Assembly (NCBI GenBank): GCA_032718475.1
Contig: JAUCBJ010005182.1
Span: 1-29,762, forward strand
Direction of reading: 5' to 3'
Length of the DNA stretch: 29,762 bases
DNA from: Nemertoderma westbladi
Lineage: Eukaryota > Xenacoelomorpha > Nemertodermatida > Nemertodermatidae
In this document: piece by piece, positions 1-13,300 of the stretch
How positions within the stretch are numbered: the stretch's first letter is position 1
Layout: every line of letters begins with the position of its first letter
The notes under the pieces: model-generated
Seen by the model: only the letters and a program-made list of their open reading frames with translations
Database searches by the model: none
Told to the model about the DNA's origin: nothing
Program-made: the position numbers and the translations under genes

Positions 1-708
1 TACACAAAGCGGTGCGCTTTCAGTGAAGTGTTACTTATAGGACACTAAAACAAATAATACTAATTTACCTAAGTTACTTAACACTACAAATTACGTACAA
101 TTCGGGTGAGATTACAATCTCTAAATAAACACAAAAATTTACAAAAACACAAAATACGAATTTTTAGGGTAATTTTACAAGAAGTCTACAAACCAGCCTA
201 ACAAAGGGTTAGAAATCTGGTTATTACAACGGACAGGGTACTACGGTATTTGAAAATAATAAGTAGTAGTAAATACACAGCGTTGTCCAGATAGGAAAAT
301 ACCACCGCCTGACGACCTATAGCCGTATCGCTATAGGTTCTACGTTATGTATCACGGAGTGTTCCTACCTAGAAGTTAATAGAGCTAATCGAACGTGCCT
401 ATCAACCACTTTACAACACAAATATAATGCCTACACTAATTACTTTCGGAAAGCACTGTACACTAAACCCTAAATTAGGTACGAGTACTTGTACAACAGA
501 TAATCAGTAGTTAAATATACTTGAACAGCTAAAAGAACCACGGCATCTGCTGGAGTGACTGGTGCACAAAATCACCAGTCTTTACCCACGCCAAGCAGCC
601 CGTGTAGTACCGGGGTTAATTTAACTATAGCGGTATGTATAACAAACACAATTATTGTAGGAACAAACTTGGGGAATGAATGTTGCGAATAATCGCATAA
701 ACTCTGAA
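1..708. other. 5' flank, no gene seen; three perfect hairpins
   Basis: No open frame of note occurs on either strand. Three perfect stem-loops can be read: 6-11 with 15-20 (6-bp stem, 3-nt loop), 316-323 with 330-337 (8-bp stem, CCTATAGC) and 557-564 with 573-580 (8-bp stem, GACTGGTG). These could be parts of a structured transcript or chance in repeat-derived DNA. I do not recognise the family. Confidence 0.5.
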
Positions 709-1285
709 TAATAAATATTACGCTACGCGTACAAACTACTCAAACAAAATGCAGACCGAACACTGACAGACTACTATCAAGCCTAAACAAACTATGGTAT
801 ATGCAGACTCCGAAATAATTAGGTAGTATGCGTTCTAACCCAGTAGTACGACTTATTCTTTAGTTGGGGGTTTACCTTACAGCATTTGCTGCCCCTACTT
901 CCTAACCGTTCTTTATCGGACAGGTGATCTACACACACTACAATCCGTTCAGACCTAACAACAGCCAGACAACTATCCAGCCTACAAATTATCTAAATAA
1001 ATATTATACGCTACCCGTACAGACTTACACAAACAAAGTGCAGACTAAACGATGGCAGACTACTCTCAAGCCTAAATAAACTACAGGACATGCAGACTCC
1101 GAAATAATTAGGTAGTATGCGTTCTAACCCAGTAGTACGACTTATTCTTTAGTTGGGGGTTTACCTTACAGCATTTGCTGCCCCTACTTCCTAACCGTTC
1201 TTTATCGGACAGATGATCTACACGCACTGCAATCCGTTCAGACTTAACAACAATCAGACAACAGCTCAGCCTACAAATTGTCTGT
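709..1285. repeat. Tandem duplication, two copies of a ~286-bp unit
   Basis: Copy 1 starts at AATAAATATTACGCTAC (709) and copy 2 at the matching sequence at 994. About 120 bp in the middle, from GCAGACTCCGAAATAATTAGG through the TTCTTTATCGGACAG region, is nearly identical between copies, while the flanks have drifted. No coding potential is visible. This may be an internal part of an unidentified repeat family. Confidence 0.85.
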
Positions 1286-1460
1286 ACAATCTGATCAGGC
1301 TTACACGCCTTCTGTTCAATACTGGCCTACAAATAAATAAAACTGACAGAAATAGGCCTAAGTAAAATCCCAATAAAAACCAGGCGTCCCCGATTAATTA
1401 TTAAGACCTACCGGCATATAATAATCAAATCGAATAATACTGCAGTACCTGTACTGTAAG

Positions 1461-1574
1461 TACCGGTTCGGACAGTTGGGCCTACGGACGTACAGAAATA
1501 CCGGTTCTGGCAGTTGGACCTACGGGCCTACAGCAGTACCGGTTCTAGCAGTTGGGCCTACTGACCTACAGATG
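1461..1574. repeat. 38-bp tandem repeat, three copies
   Basis: Units start at 1461, 1499 and 1537, each beginning TACCGGTTC and containing CAGTTGG-CCTAC. Some degenerate matches continue to about 1600. The repeat is non-coding. Confidence 0.85.
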
Positions 1575-2869
1575 CACCGTTCAGGTTTACCGGTTGACCG
1601 GTACTTTCAACTTTATTGCTTACTGCAATAAAGAAGCTATATCCGTTATTGTTCGCGCTTTCAGACCTTTGGCAGTTTAACCCGCCAAATTATGATGTCT
1701 TCTAGATAATAAATCACTTTTAGCCTATGACAAGTATTTAATTCACTACACTAGTCGAAACCAATCTGTGCGCGATCATTCACCCGCTGGATATACCCGG
1801 GAGATTGGGTTCGACGGCTTAATCTTATTGCTATGTAAGCCTAATGTATTATTCGACTGACAGTATTATATAATCTCTGACAATATTATTCACCTTCGGG
1901 AAATATTAACAGTTCCTTTAGGACGTGGCGCTCTATCTATACAAACAGAGTTATGACTTAAACTACTCACAACGATATGGCTTAGTTATAATTCACATAT
2001 ATGGCGCATTCTTTAGGAAATGCTTCGTTATCAGTCTCACTCATACACAATGCTGCACAATACTGCACACTGATCTGCCGATCTTCACTGATTTTAGTTA
2101 TATATAAAAGGAACACGGACCGACTCATGTAGGGTCTATCAAATAACATTAGATTCACTTCAAACCACTTTATCATAAGTCACAATCGTTATATGTAACC
2201 TTTCTCTCTTACCTTCGGTATATCAAGAATATTGGGTTTCGGGGTTATTTATCGTTATTCCAAATATAATAATTCATCAACCATATTATGAAGAACTGAC
2301 AGTAAATAGCAGTATAACAATATAAAAGTATGTACAGGTATGTTTGATTAGGTATGTTGAGTTGCATGAGTTGTGACAATCAATCAGTTTTGGATTGTTC
2401 GTTTGGATTGCCAGTGATTCAGTGTGATAACGGATATATGTCCTCTTAATTAAGCCTACTAGTGTAAGGCACAGAGAAAGAGCATAAAAATGCCAAAGCC
2501 GCTCTCTTCCTGGCTTAGAATCACAAAAAACACTAAAAACTGATAAGAATAACCTTATTTACAAAGGCTTCCACCCACCACAGAGAAAGAGCATACAGAT
2601 AGGAAAATTCAGTTCAGTAGATCTGTGATAGGTCGAAATCAAAATCAACTCAAATCCTATTGGCAGATACAGAAACAGGGCTGTGGGGCAACTTTCCCAA
2701 GCTGGTTGGACAATCAAACGTAGCCCAGATTCCTTCGCACAGCAAATCAGCCAATCAGCCGGTAGCTTGCGCTATTCGAGTTATAGATCCCCTTTTAGAG
2801 TATTCAGCGCCCGGGGGGGGAACTGGCCAACAAGGCAAACGAATCAGTTATCCCACAAAAGCTTTTACA
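1575..2869. other. Non-coding stretch, AT-rich, with a TATA-like site and a 17-bp direct repeat
   Basis: Short open frames exist but none resembles a known protein. TATATATAAAAG near 2099-2110 looks like a TATA box, but nothing recognisable follows it. A 17-bp direct repeat (CACAGAGAAAGAGCATA) occurs at 2470 and 2579. Confidence 0.4.
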
Positions 2870-3151
2870 CTTACTTTCGTGGCTCGCCCCACAACAGACT
2901 CACCGATTGAGATAGTGCTACCCGTATGTTAAGCTCGCTTACTTTCGTGGCTCGCCCCACAACAGAACGACAGACTCACCGATTGAGATAGTGGTACCCG
3001 TATGCTAAGCTCGCTTACTTCCGTGGCTCGCCCCACAACAGAACGACAGACTCACCGATTGAGATAGTGGTACCCGTATGCTAAGCTCGCTTACTTCCGT
3101 GGCTCGCCCCACAACAGACTCACCGATTGAGATAGTGGTACCCGTATGTTA
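2870..3151. repeat. 68/76-bp tandem repeat, four copies, with a stray fifth fragment
   Basis: Units begin with CTTAC-T-CGTGGCTCGCCCC at 2870, 2938, 3014 and 3090. Units 2 and 3 carry an 8-bp insertion (GAACGACA) that units 1 and 4 lack. A detached fragment with the same TCGCTTACTATCGTGGCTCGCC core lies at about 3312-3347, so the repeat family extends beyond the array. Confidence 0.9.
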
Positions 3152-4083
3152 TTATTGACATATGTATTAATGAATACAGTGATGAATAATTAATTGTTGA
3201 TTGTAATTTTTTACGGTGCGGTATAAACTAATGTAAACTAATAGCAATAGCCATAGCCTTCCTTAACTGGCTGATGTTTCTGTTCGAAATAAATAAACTC
3301 TGCTAACTTTTATGTTAAGGTCGCTTACTATCGTGGCTCGCCCCACAGTAAGACCACTTCGCAAAATAAACTTATCTTTGGGGCCGTTTCCCAGGTTGCG
3401 GATAGGGATAACATTTCACACATCGCACTAATTGTGATTGTGATTTGTTTGCATAGGTGACTGTGTATTACATTAAACGGGAGGCAGTTTGTTTGGTTGA
3501 TGCAAGTCATTATTGGTTTGTATCTTCCAATCCCATCAGTTTCTTGGAGTCTGTGTTAGACGGGTTCGTTTAAAGCCATCTTGATGGCGTTATCTAGTTA
3601 ACTTATTCAATTCAAACATTCATTGAACTGTTAGGGAGCGACTCAACCAACCACAACTGACCTGAACTCAACAATAAGCACTGACAGTTTAACACAATGG
3701 AATTCTTAACTATTGTACTGCCACTACCATACTTAATTAAAGTACTGTATACAGTTCCTGGACATGTACAAACATATAACTCTGACCCACATTCAGTTAA
3801 TGTCATTCAAAACATTTTAGCCCTGAATAGCCAGCCACTGCCAGAATCCAGTTTTGATATTTTAATTAAATAATTTAATAAAACTGATTAAGAACAAGTT
3901 TCATTTATATAGCTTCATTAAATTTGTAACTTTCCTTTAATTATCAGTACTATTAATATAATTGGTACTATTTACTACCCTAAAAATGTTACTGTTACAT
4001 ATGCTATAAACATTAAACAGTTGGAGTTTCTTTATTCTATATAAATATAGCATTTTTTTACATCAGAAAATTTCTAGAAAGTT
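3152..4083. other. Immediate upstream region of the xylose isomerase gene
   Basis: No coding sequence is recognised. The sequence is AT-rich near the gene. It should contain the promoter or a 5' untranslated exon, but only weak clues are visible: the TATA-like stretch at 4038-4047 and a possible splice acceptor at 4076-4077. Confidence 0.4.
4038..4047 (+). promoter_or_regulatory. TATA-like sequence upstream of the xylose isomerase start codon
   Basis: TATATAAATA lies 36 bp before the ATG at 4084. If it is used as a TATA box, transcription would start about 4070, leaving a leader of some 14 nt. That is short but possible. In AT-rich DNA such a match is also expected by chance, and an upstream untranslated exon spliced at 4077 is an equally good model. 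Confidence 0.2.
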
Positions 4084-4337
4084 ATGGAATACTTCCCAGA
4101 TATTGGCAAGGTTTTGTATAAACCCAACGCTGCTACTAGGGATACGTTGTGTTTCCGGCATTACAACGCAACGGAGGTCGTTTACGGAAGGACGATGGAA
4201 GACTGGCTGCGGTTCTCTGTCTGCTATTGGCATTCTTTCCGTTTCGACGGGAGAGATATATTCGGAGATCCAACATTTAATAAACGGCCCTGGATTCAAG
4301 ATGGCGACTCTGATTCTATGGATACTGCTAAACATCG
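4084..4337 (+). CDS. xylA-like: Xylose isomerase coding exon 1 (residues 1-84 and part of 85)
   Basis: It begins at an ATG followed by EYFPDIGKV, the usual N-terminal start of class II enzymes, and includes [18 protein letters not shown] and the metal-free N-terminal region ending in DTAKH. The start gives the normal family length. The donor is ATCG|GTATGT at 4338, and the exon ends two bases into an Arg codon. A CTAG at 4074-4077 could be an acceptor for an upstream untranslated exon, so transcription may begin further upstream. Confidence 0.93.
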
Positions 4338-7300
4338 GTATGTGGCAATAATAATAGTTAGTTAGTTCGATTTTATTGTTCTCAACAATTTCGAACAGCA
4401 TAAAAAGTGATATGACGACGTCCTAAATACGCACCAACGGATACTAAAAAGAGACACAAAGTCAATTAGCAAGACGCAATATGTATTAAGTAGCAATTTA
4501 TATATTCGGACATTCTCATTCTGTATATTACTCAGTGCATATCCATAGCCCACGCAAAATTAAACATACTGCACACTGTAACTGTATTATCAATAATTCA
4601 TACATATTCACACATTCACAACAAACTGTAAAATTTAACAATAAAACACCCATCAGTTATGTTTATACTTTACTTAAACCTAAACATACAGCATTTCTAA
4701 AAATATTATCGCATACGTATTTTTTATATATTTGGTCATCTGTTTTGCTGTATTTGGTTTGTCAATTTTTTTTATTATTTTTTTTAAACTGGTTACGCCA
4801 GACTAGCTGGCATTTAATATATTATAATCAATATTACTGAAATCATACTGCACTATAAAACAAACACAACAAATAAAAGTAATGAGTCTAGTGAAAGACC
4901 ACTGGCAACTTGTGAAACCTCGTGGAGCACATAATGACACAGAGAAAAAAGAATACGGTTATTAGAAATGTATCTATACACAAGAATTAAATAATGGGTT
5001 GTTTGAATAAAAACCAAGTAATTGGTGGATTAAAATTTGCTCTGTCTACAAGCAAAATAAATGGAACAAAAACAATAACAAGAGCAACAAAGATCCTATA
5101 AAATTAAAATATTAGTGCTCGAGAATTGTTATCATGAAAATTAAACTGAGGCACCCGTTTTAAAGTTATTTTATAAAATAATAAATTATATTATAAATAA
5201 TAAATTGCTATTATAATGTATTTTTATATATTGCACAATATATAAATATATAGGTCTATAATATATTGTATATATTATACAATATTTCCAATATATTGTA
5301 TTCTATGTATTGTTATGAATAGCTCCGTATTAGTGTGGTTAAAGAGGTATTGCATTGTTGCCAACCTACGTATTGGATAAACAAAATGTTCCAGAATATG
5401 AGGTATTTATTAAAAATAATAAAATAGCCTCGCTCAGATACAAAATCATACAATATTTAAAAGCTCATATCTCCCCTATTTATTTCCATCAGTCGCAACA
5501 AATCATTATTGGCATAGGGGCCTAAGGATGAAGAATAACTGCGGTGTAACTGGTGCAATACCGACGGGGCCTAAGGATGAAGAATAACTGCGGTGTAACT
5601 GGTGCAATACCGACGGGGCCTAAGGATGAAGAATAACTGCGGTGTAACTGGTGCAATACCGACGGAAACACCTTTTTCAAACGATTGTAGCTATAGAACG
5701 AAAGCAAAAATATAAATTCTGACACCCATAGCAAGGAGGTTGGAGGTGAACCTATCTCTGTTTTAAATTTCATGCAATCTCATTACGATTTCTGGAAAAC
5801 TGGGGGTGGGTTTCATGTATATATATACCTGAATAAAGTCACTATATTCCAGGACATAGGCGCTATTTTCCAGGACATGGTGCACGGCTGTACGGTTCTC
5901 GGTGTATAAAGTTGGAAAAAATGTAGCCCTGGCGATTTGCTTACATTTCAACTGCTTTATTAATTATTTCTTTCCAATTTGGGAGTTTAATAATCTGGTT
6001 TCCCTTAGGTTACGAGCCGCATTCGAGTTGTTTCACAAACTCGGAATTAAGTTTTACTCCTTCCATGACCGAGATATCGCTCCCCATGATGAAGATCTGC
6101 AGATCTTCAACTCCAACCTTGATGACGTCACTGATTTGGCTTTGGAATTACAGAATCGTACTGGAGTTTCATTACTGTGGAATACCTGTAACATGTTCTC
6201 TCACCCAAGGTAATAATTTTTTTACATTCAAATCTCCATTTATAAATGTGATATAAATCGGAAGCAGGACAATTCGGTCCCGGACAATTCGGTCCCGGAC
6301 AATTCCCGGGACGATAACAAGAAAGAATCAGCAATGAAATATTGTTTTTTGTAGTAGCCAAAATGCCGACAATGTCGTCACCACTACTTCTAGGAACAAC
6401 TCTGGTGAATGTGTCAGTGCGGTAGAAGAGGCACACCCCACCGGCTCCCCGAACTCTAGAGGGATTATCCATCAAGTTACTAATTTTATAGGTACAACTG
6501 AAATCACTGTTAATGTTGGAGAGTAATTCTTTTGCTTCAAGATCATCCAGTAAGCAACCGAGGGTGGACTCTCTATAGCCGAGGGGCACTTGTATAATAA
6601 CTAATAATCACGAACCCCATCCTCTTATAATATATAACTCTGTAGTAGTCAGTAGCAGTAGTAATAATAGTAGTAGTAGTAGTAGTATAAGTAGTAAGTA
6701 ATAGTAAAGGAGATCGGTTTAAACCAAAGTGATAAAGTAACATTATTATATAACATAATCATATAGACAAAGTAGAATAAGATACAGATTCATAATTATT
6801 TTATCAAACTCATGTACTACTTACTTCAATGTGCCATTTGTACTACTACTACTAGGATCGGCATGCTGCATTGCAGCTGCATTTTTAAGAATGCTGTGCC
6901 GGCTTGTCAACAAAATTGCGCCGCCACAACTCCCTATCACCCATGACATTTGCTAGATCATCCGCATCTTTAAGGCCAGTGTCCTTTAAGATGCGTCTCA
7001 AGAAAGTCATGGGCTGTCCACCATGCTTATTCACTCCATGAGGCTGCCAAAGTACAAGATTATGCACTGGCTGGTCCTCACGGCGAAAGCAATGTCCTGC
7101 AAAGCGGAGGCGATTTTGTTCTAGTGTCAAGCTTGGGGGAACCAATGAGACACCTCCAATGTTATATAGTGTCTGGTTGGAGATGTGTGCATTGTACTTG
7201 ACACAATGTACCCGGCGTAGCATTCTTGTGAATGTGCCATCCAGAGATTTGGTGTCCTCAGCAGTTAGAGCCCAGCATGGACTCCCGTAGAGGAGTACTG

Positions 7301-10300
7301 GAACTACTGCTGCTCTAAATAATCGGACCTTAAGTTTCCGATTAATTCGAGGTGACTTCCAAATCCTGGAAAGCCTATTCAAGGCTGCCCATGCCTTTCC
7401 CTTACGTATTCGAAGGTCCTCACCTGACTTCCGGATCCATGATCCCAGGTAACAGAAGTCGTCCACATGCTCAAGCATACCATCCTTTGAGCTTATGCTC
7501 ATCCGATCAGAGACTTGCTGAGGACTTTCAAAGTTAACTGTCAGAATTTTGGTCTTTCTGGAGTTAATAAAAAGACCAACACTAGAAGCAGCATGTTCTA
7601 ATGAGCTGAGGAGCCGCTGGGCTCCCTCTAATGATTCTGAGAGTACTCCTAAGTCATCAGCAAAGTCTAGATCAGTTAGGTACTTGGCAGGATTTCCTCG
7701 ACTTCTGGAGCCAGTAGGTGGAGTTATCATCACCCCATCATCATTATGATGATCTAAGGACATGCGTAGAACATAGTCAACCACAATAATGAACAAGAAT
7801 GGTGCAAGTGTGTCTCCTTGGAGGACGCCCCATAACACTTCAAATGGTTCTGTGTCACCGTCAACAGTAGACACAAATGTTGTCGAACCATCGTATACTG
7901 ATCTGATTGCTGCAATAATTTCATCAGGAATCCCATATAATGAAAGTATGCTGAACATACGTGAGCGAGAGACTGAATCAAAGGCCTTGAAGAAGTCAAC
8001 AAAGATAACAGCCAGATGCCTGTCTTTCTTTTTTGATAACTCTGGACCATTGCTCTTAATGCTCTTTGCAGCAGCCTTCACTTCTGCAAAGGAGATATCG
8101 CCAATGGGAATATCTGGGAGTACAGACTCAGACACTTTTACTTCTATAAAGTTATCAGGCAATACCCTGTCATTATTGAGGAGCTTTTCAAAGTGGGCTT
8201 TCCAACCATTGAGGCGATCGGCTGGTGATTCAGCCTTAACCTTGGTGGTTGGTTGGCTTTTCCGCCCAGTAAGCAGATTGATCGATTGATCGATTTCCAA
8301 TAGTGCCAATTGTAATAATAATTAAACATATTATTCCGATTAATCTGCGTTTGGCCCTATAAGATATTATACTGAAGTGTTTTATATCAATATATCCATG
8401 CGAGTAAACAAGAAGTGAAGTAAATGTTTATTATTATAGTTTTAGAAATTGAATGATATACCCAAGATAGTGAAATAGATAATATACCAGAAATTGCCAT
8501 TTGATCAGATATATCAAAGCGGCGTCTTTAGTATAATACCGTAATAGTATCAATTAACTCTGTTATACAATGTAAATATACTAAATCTATTTATAAATAT
8601 ATTATGAGCCCTACATTGTATATTTCTCCTACAGGTAGACAATGTAGTATGTTAAAACTTGATATAATTTGGTATAATGTATAACATATTACAAATAAGA
8701 CTGAGGCAGCTACACTATATTGCAAAGAAATCAAATATCCTAAAGTAATATACTAGACCCTCCCTCCACCCTATAAATAGTGTTCACCACCTACCCCACC
8801 CACCACCCTTATTACTTCATTATAATGAAAGATAGTACTGGCGCTCCGGTCACTCCGTTCCCTCCGCTGGGGGGGTTAAGTTGTAGGTTCTGACACTATG
8901 CAAAATCCGAGCACAGAGTTAGAAGCGCATTGGATAGGCGAACATTTCTTGCAGTGAAAGTATTTCCATACCTATTATAGTTTTCGAGATAGTCAGACAT
9001 GAGTAGCAAAAATTTGAATTTTTTTCAGTAAAGTCTGATTTCACCGGTACCTGTCATCCGAAATATGGATCGTGATATATCGTTGGATGCGGGTCCACTA
9101 ACTGTACATTCACATATTTTCAAGGAAAACATTCGATCAAGGGTTTTCGAAATATTTTCGAATTACCGGAAGCAGAATTTGGACGACCATATCTCCGGTA
9201 CCGGTAGGCCTATTGAGTCGAAATTGTTTTTAATCTACTTAGAACACTCCAGTAAATGTTTTTTAGTTTGAAAGTTTTGCCCCAAAATGCTCAGAAGTAA
9301 TTTCGAAAAAACTGATCATTTCGCGATCATGATCTTTTGACCCCCTAGAATTGAACTTTTTTATGGTCAAATTTTGGCTACCCCCCCTAATTCGAGGGTG
9401 AGGAATCTTTTTGTAATGTTAAGTTTTTTCATACGGTGAACTCACAGGACTTGGTCTTCGAAATAAAACCGAAAACATGATCTTTCCTGATCATGGCCTG
9501 ATCAAATTGCTTTTTGAAAATTTTGAAATGCTCAAAAGTTGCCCCTTCTTAATAGAAGTCGATTAGTAAAAAAAAAATCGGGGGTCTCAAACAAAGTTTT
9601 CGAGAAAATCGGGAAAAACAGAAAAACACGATCTTTTATGATCAGGAAGCTGATCTCGATAACTGGTTGCCCGATCGAGCCAATTTTTTTTTTAATCAAC
9701 TCAGAATAGACTATTGCACATTTCTTACAATGAATGTTTATTAGAAAAATGCTTAGATTCGATTTTAAATATACTGATCTTTTCGCGATCATGATCTTGA
9801 GTTTTGACCCACTAGACTTGAACTTTTTTATGCCCAAATTTTGGCTACCCCCCATAATTCGAGGGCGAGGAATCTTTTTGTGATGTTAAGTTTTTCCATA
9901 CGGTGAACTCCCAGGACTTGGTCTTCAAAATAAAACCGAAAACACGATCTTTTCTGATCGTGGCCTGATCAAATTGCTTTTTGAAAATTTCGAAATGCTC
10001 AAAAGTTGCCCCTTCATCATAGAAGTCGATTCGTAAAAAAAAAATCGGGGGTCTCAAACAAAGTTTTCGAGAAAATTTGAAAAAACAGAAAAATATCATC
10101 TTTAATGATCAGGTATCAGATCTCGAGAACCGGTTGTCCGATCGGGCCAATTTTTTTTTTAATCGACTCTTTTATATCCAAAATGCTTAGTTACGATTTT
10201 ACGAAGTCCGATCTTTGCGCGATCATGATCTTGCGTTTTGACCGGGAAGAATTCACTTTTTTGAAAATCTTTTAACGGGAATCATGACTAATGTGGGGTC

Positions 10301-13300
10301 GCTGAATCTTTTTGTAATGTTAAGTTTTTCGATTGGAGCAAGCCTTGAGTGTCCGATTGCTGATCAAATCTGATCTTTGCTGATCATGGTCAAGATCATG
10401 ATCGGGCACCTCCACAAAAGATTCCCTCAATGTAAACTCATATGCTGCCTATCGATTGGCGCCGGTCCCAAGTCCGTAGCATTAGCGGTTCTGGAGATAG
10501 TTGCATAGCAACGTGGTTGCTAGGGAAGCGGACTTTTTGACTCAAATTGGCCCTAGCCGGAGAACCGTAGACTTTTTTAACACATTATGTATGGCGAAAA
10601 GTCTTCTGGATAAATTTTGGGGGGGGGTCTAGGAACATCCTATTGTTCGTGTTCGCTTAGTTGCTGAGATCCTCTCGTCCCACAAATTCCAGGATTCTAT
10701 AAAGGCATTCTGCTGGACTAGTTCCGTGGCCGGAATAGTGTTCGGTGTTCTGCGAACAGAGAACCTAATCGGTTTAGGGCCGTGACCGTCAAGCCAGTGC
10801 TCCTGGACAGCGAGCACATCACAGTGCTCCTGGAGAGCGAGCACATCACAGTTTGATAAAAGTTTATAAATATAAGAGGAGGATCTAAAGCCATGTCAGT
10901 TAAAAGTTGGTAGACATAGTGTGTCTAGATAGTCTAGATAGATACTGAGCTGCGGCCCTGTACGTGTGGTAGACAGCTGACATTCTCTTGCTCCACACCG
11001 TAATTCCAGCCGTAGTTCCAGCAGTAGTTCCAGCCGTAATTCCAGCCGTAGTAAGTAGATCAGTTGTGTAACAGATAATAAACATACTATATTGTTAACC
11101 TACGGAGAATCAGAGGAGATTGCGTAAACATATTGCACAGGCCTGTACCAACTTGTCACTGAAATTACTTCTCTGTTGTTTGGTCCTACATTTTTTTTTT
11201 GAATATGATTACTAACTACATTAACTAATTTTCATGATGGCGTTTTTCGACAAATTGCATTTTTCTAGCCCACAAGATATTTTTCAATAGTGTTTTCGAA
11301 CTCCACCAAAACACTCGATTTTTCCGCTCGGAGAGTAAATAACAAGTTAATTAGTACTGTAGGATACCGAATATCTGTGTGGATAATCGACCACTACTTC
11401 TCTCACTTCCCTCACCTTATAATTCAGGTATATGAATGGCGCGTCTACCAATCCCGATGCTCATGTGTTGGCCTATGCTGGCGCCCAAGTAAAAAAGAGT
11501 CTAGAAATTTGTTTGAAACTAAACGGGTCCAACTTTATTTTCTGGGGTGGTCGTGAGGGTTACCAATCTCTGTTAAACACCGATCTAGAAAACGAATTAA
11601 AGCATTATGGACAATTTCTGAGGATGGCATCAAATTATAAGAGGAAGATAGGATTGAATGCAGCACTGTGTGTGGAACCTAAACCAAAGGAACCGATGCG
11701 TCACCAGTATGATGTAAGTTGGACACAGCAAGCAGTTACCGGTAAATAGGTGTTACGTGTTCAATATCTGTGTTCAGAATATCGGAAGTCAGGAGACCTT
11801 CGAGTCAGTCAAGACCTTCGGATACGTAAGGAGGAGGTATAGACATAATTTAATAATCTGTCCAGGATTTAGAAGTCCCATAGAATAAAACGGAACCTCA
11901 AGGTTCGATTATTCAAGGCAGCAGTAGAATCAGTTCTCTTATGTGGGAGTCCATGCTGGGCTCCAACTAACTGCTGAGGATACGAAATCTCTGGTTGGCA
12001 CATACACAAGAATGCTGCGCCGGGTTTATTGTGTCAAGTACAACGAACACTTCTCCAATCAGACTCTATACTAGCTTGACACTTGAACGGAACCTCCTCC
12101 GCTTTGCAGGACGTTGCTTTTGCCGTAAGGACCAGCGATTGCATAATCTTGTGCTTTGGCGACCTCATGGAGTGAATAAGCATGATGGACACCCCATGAC
12201 TTTCTTGAGAAGCATCTTAAAGGACACTGGCCTTGAAGATGCAGCATGATCTAACAAATGTCATGGGTCATAGGGAGTTGTGGTATAATATATATGTAAT
12301 ATATATAATGTATGCTTTGCTTCATGCTATTATTACACATGATCTGTATGACAATAAGCAGTAATAAAATAAAGTGATGCATTATTACTCAGAGTGAAGT
12401 TAGCGGTAGTGAAATGTAAATGAGGTAGCCCCCTACTCACTCAACATAAGTTCTTCTATAATTATTGAATCAAGAATATGAGCAAATATTTCATTATACA
12501 ACAATATCTATTTTCAGTATGATGCCGCGACTACTATATGTTTCCTAAACAGACAAGGTCTTGGAAGCGAGTTTAAACTCAATATAGAGCCAAACCACTC
12601 ACAATTGGCAGGTCATCCAGCTGAACATGACGTGACTCTAGCTGCTAGTCTGGGGATGCTGGGAAGTATTGATGCAAATATCGGTTCCATGGATACTGGA
12701 TGGGACACAGATCTCTTCCCAACGGACTGCGCACATACAACTCAGGTAAGAGAACAACGGACTGCGCACATACAACCCAGGTAAGAGAACAACGGACTGC
12801 GCACACACAACTCAGGTAAGGGAACAACGGACTGCGCACACACAACCCAGGTAAGGGAACAACGGACTGCGCACATACAACCCAGGTAAGGGAACAACGG
12901 ACTGCGCACATACAACCCAGGTAAGGGAACAACGGACGGCGCACATACAACCCAGGTAAGGGAACAACGGACTGCGCACATACAACCCAGGTAAGGGAAC
13001 AACGGACTGCGCACACACAACTCAGGTAAGGGAACAACGGACTGCGCACACACAACCCAGGTAAGGGAACAACGGACTGCGCACATACAACCCAGGTAAG
13101 GGAACAACGGACTGCGCACATACAACCCAGGTAAGGGAACAACGGACTGCGCACATACAACCCAGGTAAGGGAACAACGGACTGCGCACATACAACCCAG
13201 GTAAGGGAACAACGGACTGCGCACATACAACCTAGGTAAGGGAACAACGGACTGCGCACATACAACTCAGGTAAGGGAACAACGGACTGCGCACATACAA

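Noticed and set aside
2099-2110. TATA-box-like TATATATAAAAG
   Set aside because: It lies about 2 kb upstream of the only gene, with no recognised exon or element following it. It is expected by chance in AT-rich DNA.
2660-2932. 90-codon + strand frame
   Set aside because: It overlaps the start of the 68/76-bp repeat and has no recognisable domain or splice context.
4535-4840. 101-codon + strand frame in intron 1
   Set aside because: AT-rich, low-complexity composition, no family resemblance, and located inside an intron.
7789-8289. 166-codon + strand frame opposite the RTE-like LINE
   Set aside because: It is the antisense shadow of the RT frame, which carries clear motifs on the minus strand.
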